The translations under genes were made by a program, and so were the position numbers. A stretch of 64,000 nucleotides of DNA from Parasphingorhabdus flavimaris (GTDB taxonomy: Bacteria > Pseudomonadota > Alphaproteobacteria > Sphingomonadales > Sphingomonadaceae), in NCBI RefSeq assembly GCF_013371215.1, contig NZ_JABWMH010000002.1, positions 1 to 64,000 of the forward strand, given 5' to 3'. Shown here in pieces: positions 8,556-15,323 of this stretch (within the stretch, counting starts at the first letter, position 1; each line of letters opens with the position of its first letter). The notes beneath the pieces were generated by a model. The model was not told where the DNA came from and made no database searches. It worked only from the letters and a program-made list of their open reading frames with translations.

Positions 8556-10010
8556 TCAGCCCAGCACCCGGACTACGAGGTCGATCAAACGGCGTACGCG
8601 CGGCGTGTAGGGAGGATAGAGCCAAGAAAGGATTGAAAACCGATCTTCCAGGATGGCCCGCTCATGTGAGAATGAACGAAAGCCATACTCGCCGTGCGCG
8701 GCCCCTATCCCGGAATTGTTCACTCCGCCGAAAGGGAGGTTTGGATGGAGAAATTGGGCGACCGTGACATTGATTCCAATCCCGCCAGTCGAGGTGTTCG
8801 CGATCACGCGGTCGATTAATCCCCGGTCCTTCTCGAAGATATAGAGTGCCAGAGGTTTCGGCTGCGAATTGATCCTTGCAATGACGTCATCCAGATTATC
8901 GAACGGAATGAGCGGGAGCAGGGGTCCAAACAATTCCTTTTCGGCGATGTCCATGTCAGGGTTCATGCCTCTCAACACGGTCGGTGAAATGTAGTTTTCA
9001 CTCGAGTCGAATTCGCCGCCGAAAGCGATCTCCCCGCCCTTCGTGCGTGCATCCTTTACGAGGGCGTGCAGCCGCTTGAAATGGCGGGCGTTGACGATCC
9101 GGCAATAGTCGGGGTTAGCCTTCAGATTACGATTGTCGTTCCCGTAGACCCTGCAGATTTCTGTGATGACAGCGTGCTCGAATTCTTGGGCAATACTGCT
9201 ATGAACATAAACATGGTCGGGCGCGATGCAGGTCTGCCCGTTGTTTGCGAATTTACCCCAAACGATACTCTGTACCGCCTTGCGCATATTCGCCCCGGGG
9301 CCGACAATGGTCGGCGACTTCCCACCCAATTCAAGCGTTACCGAAGAAAGATTGCGCGCTGCTGCTGCCATCACAACCTTGCCAACTGCCGGACTACCGG
9401 TGAAGAAGATATGATCGAACGGCTGCTCTAAAAGGCTCTGGGAGGTTTCAATTCCGCCCTGGACGACAGCTACATGCAATGGTGAAAAGACCTCGCGCAC
9501 GATGTCGGCGATTACGCCCGACGTGTGCGGTGTCAGTTCTGAGGGCTTGATCACGACGCTGTTTCCGGCCGCGATCGCTGAAACCAAAGGGGCTAGCGAA
9601 AGATTGACCGGGTAATTCCAGGGCGCGATAATGAGGCACACACCCTTGGCTTCCGGGCGAACCCGCGCCCGCGTGCCGACCATGCTCAATGTCAACGACG
9701 CGCGACGGGGTTTCATCCACTGCCTGAGATGTCGTTTCGCGTGCCGTATTTCTTGCAGGACCGGGAATATTTCGGTCAGCTTGACTTCCGATGCAGGCTT
9801 GCGGAAATCACGTTCGCAGGCCTCAGTGATCTGCGTTTCGTGCGCAAGCATAGCCTTACGCAACCTTTCAAGATCATCAAGCCGCGCATTTCGATTATAC
9901 TGTGTCCGATGCGCCAGCTGGGTAGCCTTCATTTGTGCTAAAAGGTTGTCATATTCTCTAATCGCATTGCCCGGAGATCCAGCTGGTTTCAGAATTTCGG
10001 CAATTCCCAT
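8556..10010 (-). CDS. alkH: Aldehyde dehydrogenase AlkH
   Basis: A 484-residue NAD(P)-dependent aldehyde dehydrogenase converting the fatty aldehyde from AlkJ to the fatty acid. Visible motifs are the oxyanion/cofactor region IIAPWNYPVNL, the general-base region TLELGGKSPT and the catalytic Cys in NNGQTCIAPDHV. A C-terminal hydrophobic tail resembles membrane-associated AlkH and coniferyl-aldehyde dehydrogenase-type enzymes. The segment FRKPASEVKLTEIFPVLQEI is nearly that of Pseudomonas AlkH as remembered. It sits 31 bp after alkG and 30 bp before alkJ. No sign of decay. Confidence 0.92.
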   Translation of the reverse strand: MGIAEILKPAGSPGNAIREYDNLLAQMKATQLAHRTQYNRNARLDDLERLRKAMLAHETQITEACERDFRKPASEVKLTEIFPVLQEIRHAKRHLRQWMKPRRASLTLSMVGTRARVRPEAKGVCLIIAPWNYPVNLSLAPLVSAIAAGNSVVIKPSELTPHTSGVIADIVREVFSPLHVAVVQGGIETSQSLLEQPFDHIFFTGSPAVGKVVMAAAARNLSSVTLELGGKSPTIVGPGANMRKAVQSIVWGKFANNGQTCIAPDHVYVHSSIAQEFEHAVITEICRVYGNDNRNLKANPDYCRIVNARHFKRLHALVKDARTKGGEIAFGGEFDSSENYISPTVLRGMNPDMDIAEKELFGPLLPLIPFDNLDDVIARINSQPKPLALYIFEKDRGLIDRVIANTSTGGIGINVTVAQFLHPNLPFGGVNNSGIGAAHGEYGFRSFSHERAILEDRFSILSWLYPPYTPRVRRLIDLVVRVLG

Positions 10011-10041
10011 TAAATTAAGCTTTCATCTGAATTGTCGTCAT

Positions 10042-10455
10042 TTAATCGCGCACAAGGACATAATCGCCCTTGGATGCTCCGCAATCGGGACAGCACCAGT
10101 CGTCTGGTATTTCTTCGAACCGAGTTCCCACCGCAAATCCCTCGTGCTGATCGCCTGTTGCCTCGTCATAGATATGCCCGCAGGTGATGCAGACCCACTT
10201 TCGAAATGGGGCCCCTGGAGCGGCGCTGGTCGTCGTGGAACCATCTGGGGTGATGGGCGTGCTTGCGCCAACTTCGGCGGCCTGCGATCCTCCATCAATC
10301 GGAGTAAAATCGATCTTGTCGCGCACAGCGCAGTCGGGACATGACCAGCTTTCCGGCACCTCGCTCCACGGCGTTCCAGGTCCGAAACCTTCATGAGGGT
10401 CGCCATCGGCCTCGTCATAAATATAACCGCAATCAGGGCACTGATATTTCGCCAT
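10042..10455 (-). CDS. alkG: Two-domain rubredoxin AlkG
   Basis: A 137-residue protein with two rubredoxin domains, which carries electrons from AlkT to AlkB. Domain 1 has Cys 6, 9, 39 and 42; domain 2 has Cys 89, 92, 122 and 125. They are joined by a Gly/Ser/Thr/Pro-rich linker of about 35 residues. In domain 1 the second pair is CPDC-AVR with an Arg shortly after it, the feature reported for AlkG1-type domains that do not support alkane hydroxylation. Domain 2 has CPDC-GASKG, the AlkG2 type that does. This AlkG1-AlkG2 order is that of Pseudomonas AlkG. The start at 10455 has a GAGG 8-11 nt upstream; the frame is open 11 codons further. Confidence 0.93.
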   Translation of the reverse strand: MAKYQCPDCGYIYDEADGDPHEGFGPGTPWSEVPESWSCPDCAVRDKIDFTPIDGGSQAAEVGASTPITPDGSTTTSAAPGAPFRKWVCITCGHIYDEATGDQHEGFAVGTRFEEIPDDWCCPDCGASKGDYVLVRD

Positions 10456-10591
10456 CGATAAACCTCGTAATTTGTTCTGGAGAGCCATGGTGCGGATTGC
10501 ACCGCTCGGTGGGACACCGCAGTGACCTTGGGCACAAAGCTTTCACAGCGTTCGACCCTACAAACCTGCACCGCCACTCGGTTGGGAAGAA

Positions 10592-10632
10592 CGGCGCAGG
10601 GTGGGTGTGGGAAGAGACTCTACCCTGCGCCG
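10592..10632 (-). other. Hairpin between alkB and alkG
   Basis: An 11-bp perfect inverted repeat (CGGCGCAGGGT at 10592-10602, ACCCTGCGCCG at 10622-10632) with a 19-nt loop, starting 8 nt after the alkB stop. There is no U run after it in the transcription direction, so it is more likely an RNA processing or stabilising element, or a leaky terminator, than a full terminator. Confidence 0.6.
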
Positions 10633-10639
10633 AAAAGTT

Positions 10640-11824
10640 TTACGCAGCGTCCGCGAACTTTCTTTCGTAATATGCCCGTTTGCCCTTGCGTATCTGGATT
10701 TTACTCAGATCGCCGCCGGCCCAAGCGACGGTACGCTTGTCCATCACGGCCCGGTATGCAGCTGGGAATAGTGCGAGAAAAAACATCCCTGAATAGCCGA
10801 GCGGAAGCGCCGGCAAATCCTCAAAATTACGCAGCGACTGATAGGACCGCGTCGGATGCGCATGGTGATCCGAATGGCGCTGCAAATGAAACAGGATCAG
10901 GTTTGACATGATATGGTTCGCGTTCCACGAGTGCCGCGGCTGCTGGTGCTCATACCGGCCATTCGGCAACTTCTCGCGCAGCAGGCCGTAATGCTCGATA
11001 TAATTCGCGCTCGTCAGCTGCCACCAGCCATACGCCATTTGAATCGGTAGGAAGACTAGCATGATCGTGCCAAATGCGGCGATCAGCGCACCATAAAGCA
11101 GGACGGTGACGACCATCGGCTGGAGAATCTCGTTTTTGAGAGTCCAGGGGCTACTGCCACAACGGGCGAGGCGTTCCTTTTCCAGATGCCAAGCGCGTTT
11201 GAATGCACCCGGAATTTCGCGCAGCGAGAAAATGTAAATATTCTCGCCCATTTGCGAAGTTGCGGGATCTAGCGGCGTCGCTACGTCGCGGTGATGCCCT
11301 TTGTTATGTTCGATGAAGAAGTGTCCGTAGCCGACAACGGCAAGCACAAGCTTTGCCATCCAGCGACTGAACGAAGATTTCTTATGTCCAAGTTCGTGGC
11401 CGGTGTTGAGTGCCAATCCGTTGACGACACCCAACGAGAGGGCCAGCGCAATAAATTCAAGCGCGCTGAGATCCTGGGTGGCAACCCACCATGCGCAGCC
11501 GATCAGCGCGGCGAAGTGTATTGGCACCGTAAGGTAGAGAAGCACGCGATAATATGTACTTTTTTCAAGTTTTTCTACCGCGCTTTCGGGCGGATTGGAG
11601 TAATCCTGACCAAATACAAAATCAAGCGCTGGAATAATTAAATACCACAGGATCAGAACCAGTCCATACCAGATGCTCCAGCCCGTTTCCGAAACGAGAT
11701 AAAGGCCTACCAGAGGCGTTGCTGGCCAAAGAACGGAGAGTATCCATAGTGCTTTTTTCTTGTCGACATAGTTCAGTGCCGCATCGCCATCTAGATGCGA
11801 CTTATTCAATGCGTGGCTCACCAT
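10640..11824 (-). CDS. alkB: Alkane 1-monooxygenase AlkB
   Basis: A 394-residue integral-membrane di-iron monooxygenase that hydroxylates n-alkanes at the terminal carbon. The His boxes are HELGH (143-147), EHNKGHH (172-178) and LQRHSDHH near 320, with several hydrophobic segments between. Residue Trp60, in YGLVLILW, corresponds to Trp55 of Pseudomonas GPo1 AlkB. A bulky residue there is known to limit the enzyme to medium-chain alkanes, so C5-C12 substrates are expected (inference). Long stretches match the GPo1 enzyme. It is the first gene of the minus-strand alk cluster, with AAAGGT upstream of ATG 11824. Confidence 0.95.
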   Translation of the reverse strand: MVSHALNKSHLDGDAALNYVDKKKALWILSVLWPATPLVGLYLVSETGWSIWYGLVLILWYLIIPALDFVFGQDYSNPPESAVEKLEKSTYYRVLLYLTVPIHFAALIGCAWWVATQDLSALEFIALALSLGVVNGLALNTGHELGHKKSSFSRWMAKLVLAVVGYGHFFIEHNKGHHRDVATPLDPATSQMGENIYIFSLREIPGAFKRAWHLEKERLARCGSSPWTLKNEILQPMVVTVLLYGALIAAFGTIMLVFLPIQMAYGWWQLTSANYIEHYGLLREKLPNGRYEHQQPRHSWNANHIMSNLILFHLQRHSDHHAHPTRSYQSLRNFEDLPALPLGYSGMFFLALFPAAYRAVMDKRTVAWAGGDLSKIQIRKGKRAYYERKFADAA

Positions 11825-12450
11825 CCGTTCTACCTTTCAAATGCATCCCTAGTCCATAAATGGATCGGACTTTTTCGAATTTCGTGTCCGATTCCTATCT
11901 GCAACAAGTAGACAGGCATATGAGGGGTATTCAACTACCTGATCGGGTAGTTTTAGGCGTTTTTCGATTGGATAGGCCGTTAAGGAGCGCCTCTGAGGAG
12001 CCGCGGGATAGGATTGTACCGGCTTAGGAGGCGCAAATAAGAATGAGGCGAGCGCGACGAAGCCGAGACAAGAGTCTTTGGTTTTGCCAAACGCCCTATG
12101 AAGCGCTTCGGGAAAGGCTATAATCGCAGGTAGAGAGTGTCTCCCCAGACACCCGATGTACACACCGCGCGCATATGGCATCGACGCAACGGTGAATATC
12201 TAATGCGCGACGCGCGCAACGCTGCCTACGCCTCTCAACGTTGCCCTGCTAGTTTAACATGACCAAATGACAAAGGGGATGTTGGCCAGAATTGTAAAAG
12301 CAATCATCGGACCTCATTCCCCAAGATCATGATGACCTTGCACCGTTCGGGTTTTGCGGGCATCAATTTTCGCGTCTCCGGCGAACGGAGTCGTTTGTTT
12401 GCAATTTACGCCTAACTAAGGAATTTTGAGTATGCCTTATTGGAAGTTAA
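11825..12450. promoter_or_regulatory. Intergenic region upstream of alkB with an inverted repeat
   Basis: About 626 bp between divergent alkB and the thioesterase gene hold no convincing gene. At 11933-11952 there is a perfect inverted repeat AACTACC-N6-GGTAGTT, about 110 bp before the alkB start, a plausible operator position for AlkS or another regulator. I could not set -35 and -10 elements with confidence. Confidence 0.45.
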
Positions 12451-13296
12451 ATGGATGACTGCGCAATCAAGCCAGATGGACAGACGGGTGAGAAAATGCG
12501 GGTTCGACTTGTAACCCCCTATCAATTGACGCTCGGCATGGAGTTGCTGGAATGCAGCAGCGGGCGTTCGATCAGTCGAATGAAAGCCAATAGGCGGATT
12601 GCCAAAGCACCGGGAAATCCAAACCTTGATCCGCTGGCACTCATGGGCTTTATCGATCAAGGATTGTCCCAATCGTTGAAAGGACTGATTGCGGCTGAAA
12701 TCGGAATTTCAACTTTTGATTTGCGGATCGGACTTTTATCAGGATCTTCGATGGGGGATGAATTGACGTTGACCGCCGAAGCGGTGATGGTTGGGAAAAC
12801 ATCTGCCACTGTAACAGGCAGTGTAACCAACTCGTCCAAAGATATCGTCGGAACAGCAACAGGCCTGTTTCGTTTGGGGAGCTTCCCGGGGGGCGCTCCG
12901 GCCGACTATAATTTGATCGGTGATTTCAGTCCTCAAGCAATGCCCGGACCAATGAGCACCAGTTTGGGTTTATCGGGCGCACCAGACTCTCCACAAATTG
13001 CAGCAGGAAATCGGGCCGTTTTGGGATGGGAAAGCGGAAATATTGTCCATGGCGGCGCCGTTGCTGCGGCGCTGATGTCTGCATGCCAGGGCCGTGTGGC
13101 AGGCGGTGAAAGTTCGATCGGCCAGCAGCTAGAGTCAATTGACATTCGTTATTTGCGTCCAGCCGTAGGTTCGCGCGATCTATTCACGAACAGTTGTTTT
13201 GAACGTGAAGGCAAAGCCGCGAGCTTTGTCCGCGCCAGCTGTTTCCATGAACCAGAGAAACCGCTAGCCACAGCGATAGCAACTTTTGTGCGCTAG
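12451..13296 (+). CDS. Double-hotdog acyl-CoA thioesterase-like protein
   Basis: A 281-residue protein with two PaaI/4HBT-like hotdog halves. The second, from about residue 185, is clear: GNIVHGGAVAAALMSACQ is the HGG-type substrate-binding helix. The first half has the equivalent DPLALMGFIDQGLSQS without the His-Gly-Gly. Such proteins hydrolyse acyl-CoA or act as uncharacterised hotdog proteins; the substrate is not predictable. ATG 12451 has GGAAG upstream. The gene is divergent from alkB, so a role in fatty-acyl metabolism after alkane oxidation is possible but unproven. Its stop codon overlaps the last codon of a truncated transposase on the other strand, yet the C terminus (ATAIATFVR) looks natural. 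Confidence 0.7.
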   Translation: MDDCAIKPDGQTGEKMRVRLVTPYQLTLGMELLECSSGRSISRMKANRRIAKAPGNPNLDPLALMGFIDQGLSQSLKGLIAAEIGISTFDLRIGLLSGSSMGDELTLTAEAVMVGKTSATVTGSVTNSSKDIVGTATGLFRLGSFPGGAPADYNLIGDFSPQAMPGPMSTSLGLSGAPDSPQIAAGNRAVLGWESGNIVHGGAVAAALMSACQGRVAGGESSIGQQLESIDIRYLRPAVGSRDLFTNSCFEREGKAASFVRASCFHEPEKPLATAIATFVR

Positions 13297-13910
13297 CGGC
13301 ATTTGAGCGCGCGCCTGAGCTTGTCCCCCGCATAGCCGCCATCGGCGAACACATGGCGCAGCCATAGGAAGCGATAGCGGATAGCTTTGAGGACATCGAC
13401 GGCCCCGTCGCGGTCCTGAATATCGGCGGCATGGACCAGGATGAAGATCAGATAGCCACAAGTGTCAGTAACGATATGCCGTTTGCGGCCTTTGACCTTC
13501 TTGCCCGCGTCATAGCCGCAAACTCCTCCACTTTCCGTGGTTTTGACGCTCTGGCTGTCGATGACACCGCCACTGGGCGAGGCTTCGCGACCCTCGATTT
13601 CGCGCAGGTTCATAACCAGCACCATGTTGATCGCATCAAACAAACCCGTATCACGCCAGGCGTAGAAATAGCGCCGCACCGTCGACACCGGCGCAAAGCA
13701 TTTTGGCAACAGTCGCCACGAACAACCGCTCGCCGCAATATAGAGCAACGCATTCACAACTTCGCGCATATCGGTCGTGCGAGGGCGGCCCCCGCTCTTG
13801 GCGGACGGGATAAACGGTGCTGTCAGTAGCCATTCCCGGTCCGTCATATCGCTTGGATATCGTAACCCTTCCCGGCTATGCTCACGCCGGGCAATACCAG
13901 TCCATGTCAT
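13293..13910 (-). pseudogene. IS5-family transposase, C-terminally truncated
   Basis: A 205-codon frame with the IS5-family N-terminal and catalytic core: SDMTDREWLLTAPFIP, RRYFYAWRDTGLF, a GVIDSQSVKT catalytic Asp region and a HVFADGGYAGDKL Asp region. It ends abruptly at RRALKCR, before the WVVERTFAWL-type Glu block that completes DDE transposases, so it is missing about 60 residues and should be inactive. The truncation point coincides with the end of the thioesterase gene. The upstream end lies against the small ORF at 13907. Confidence 0.8.
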
Positions 13911-14164
13911 CGTTCACTCCATCTCTTCGTAAAGACGGACTGAATCACAACATCCTGGTATTGCTCAACTACTTTCGGATCGGGCTCTAAACCCGCTGGT
14001 GGCAATCCGTTTACCGTCTCGGGAGTCGCAGGAATTCCCAGTCCCAATTTACGAGAGAGCTTGAACCAGAGCGTACCGATATTGGTGCGTCGATTAACCG
14101 GTTTCAGCATCTGGCAGCTAATGAACGGCGCAGATTCAGAAAGGGAATGGAATATCCATTTCAC
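13907..14164 (-). CDS. Hypothetical protein fragment, translationally coupled
   Basis: An 85-codon frame starting at GTG 14164, which overlaps the TGA of the upstream ORF (GTGA). It includes LWFKLSRKLGLGIPATPETV and PDPKVVEQYQDVV and ends 4 bp inside the IS5-type remnant, so its C terminus may be altered by the insertion. No family recognised and no membrane segment. The coupled start argues that it was a real gene. Confidence 0.35.
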   Translation of the reverse strand: MKWIFHSLSESAPFISCQMLKPVNRRTNIGTLWFKLSRKLGLGIPATPETVNGLPPAGLEPDPKVVEQYQDVVIQSVFTKRWSER

Positions 14165-14307
14165 CCGGGGCTCGACGTTCCCTTGAGAGCCCGGCTGATC
14201 TTCACCTGCGTCGTGGCTGTAACCGCGATATGTCGAAGTTCGCTGATTTCCTGCGACACGATGCGCGTATCCGTTTGAAGTCTGAGTTCCGCAAGTTCGG
14301 CCAGCAT
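14161..14307 (-). CDS. Small hypothetical protein
   Basis: A 48-residue ORF from ATG 14307 (MLAELAELRLQTDTRIVSQE...). It is an amphipathic, helix-prone peptide ending in a Ser/Pro/Gly tail. The frame is open further upstream to about 14360 without a clear start. Its stop overlaps the GTG start of the next ORF by the GTGA arrangement. Not recognised. The 195 bp between it and the TetR gene show nothing else. Confidence 0.3.
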   Translation of the reverse strand: MLAELAELRLQTDTRIVSQEISELRHIAVTATTQVKISRALKGTSSPG

Positions 14308-14502
14308 AATCAATGACGGATTAATAGAAGGTTCCTTGACCCAATCCTCGCCGCCGTCGTATACTTAGGTGGATTGTCAAAGCAGCCTTGATGCTGCAGA
14401 TACGGCTATCAGCACATGTAATGTCAACGCGTTTCGCCACTAAAGCGATAAGCGGTCCGAAGAACGAAACTTTCGAACTGGATCGTAAAATTAGGGAATT
14501 CC

Positions 14503-15156
14503 ATGTCCGAAGCTAATAACGGATCGAAAAAACGGGTCAGGCTGTCAAAGGACATCTGGTTAAAGCACACGCTCAGTAAAATAGGTGAAGTTGGTGTCGC
14601 CGGTATTCAGATAGAATCATTAGCCAAGGAGCTGAATGTAACTAAAGGAAGCTTTTATTGGCATTTCCAGGACAGAGAGACGCTTCTCTGCGAGACGCTG
14701 TCATATTGGTATAACTCGGCGACCAAGGCCATTGGACTTGCGGGCAAACGCGACTTCGACGATCCATTGGATCGGCTGCGATATTTTTACACCCTTGCCC
14801 TGAACCGACGGCACGATGTTCCGGGCGGCTCCGTCGAACGGGCGCTGCAAGAATGGGCGCGGGTTTCCGAGATTGCTGCCGAAACCACCCGGCGCGTCAA
14901 TCAGGACCGGATCAGCTTAATTTCCGATGCCTATATCGAACTGGGCAAGCGCGAGCATCAGGCGCGCCAGACGGCGACAATGGCGCTGGCTCAAATCATC
15001 GGACTGAACATCCTGTCACGCTCCCAGACGAAGCGGTGCCATGCCGAAGATACCAAGGCATTCCTCGCAGTATTCCTTCCGGTAACAGTAGGGCGGGAAC
15101 CGCCCAAAACGGATTCCACCAGCACCACCGGAGCGACTGCTTCGACTGCGGGTTGA
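14503..15156 (+). CDS. TetR-family regulator
   Basis: A 217-residue regulator. The N-terminal helix-turn-helix (about residues 30-60) reads VAGIQIESLAKELNVTKGSF followed by YWHFQDRETLL, the classic TetR signature. The remainder is a ligand-binding helical domain of unknown specificity ending in a Thr/Ser-rich tail. It lies convergent to the TonB-receptor operon at the left edge of the aromatic cluster. It is one of two candidates, with the IclR protein at 21044, for the factor binding the CCATAC-N6-GTATGG palindromes. No such palindrome is seen in front of this gene. Confidence 0.85.
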   Translation: MSEANNGSKKRVRLSKDIWLKHTLSKIGEVGVAGIQIESLAKELNVTKGSFYWHFQDRETLLCETLSYWYNSATKAIGLAGKRDFDDPLDRLRYFYTLALNRRHDVPGGSVERALQEWARVSEIAAETTRRVNQDRISLISDAYIELGKREHQARQTATMALAQIIGLNILSRSQTKRCHAEDTKAFLAVFLPVTVGREPPKTDSTSTTGATASTAG

Positions 15157-15235
15157 ACCTTCGCCGAGCCCGGCCGGAGCCTTATTCGGGGGCACCGCGT
15201 GTCTGTTGCTGCGATGTGGAAGCTCCAAAAATCTA

Positions 15236-15313
15236 GGGGCCTCGCTACCCGCAAGAGTACGAGGCCCCAAAGGCATGGCGACGCAGGGCATGTTCATGCT
15301 CGTGCCCTGCGTC
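15236..15313 (-). terminator. Two hairpins downstream of the TonB-receptor gene
   Basis: Nearest the stop is an 11-bp stem (GACGCAGGGCA at 15280-15290 with TGCCCTGCGTC at 15303-15313). Further on is a 9-bp stem (GGGGCCTCG at 15236-15244 with CGAGGCCCC at 15260-15268). On the minus strand the second is followed by TAGATTTTT, a weak U run, so it may terminate the TonB-receptor operon. It could also serve the convergent TetR gene. Confidence 0.5.
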
Positions 15314-15323
15314 GACCGTTAGA

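Noticed and set aside
11849-12181. 110-codon minus-strand ORF upstream of alkB
   Set aside because: It covers the alkB leader and the dyad at 11933, has biased composition (Pro, Arg, Lys, Ser) and no family; treated as non-coding.
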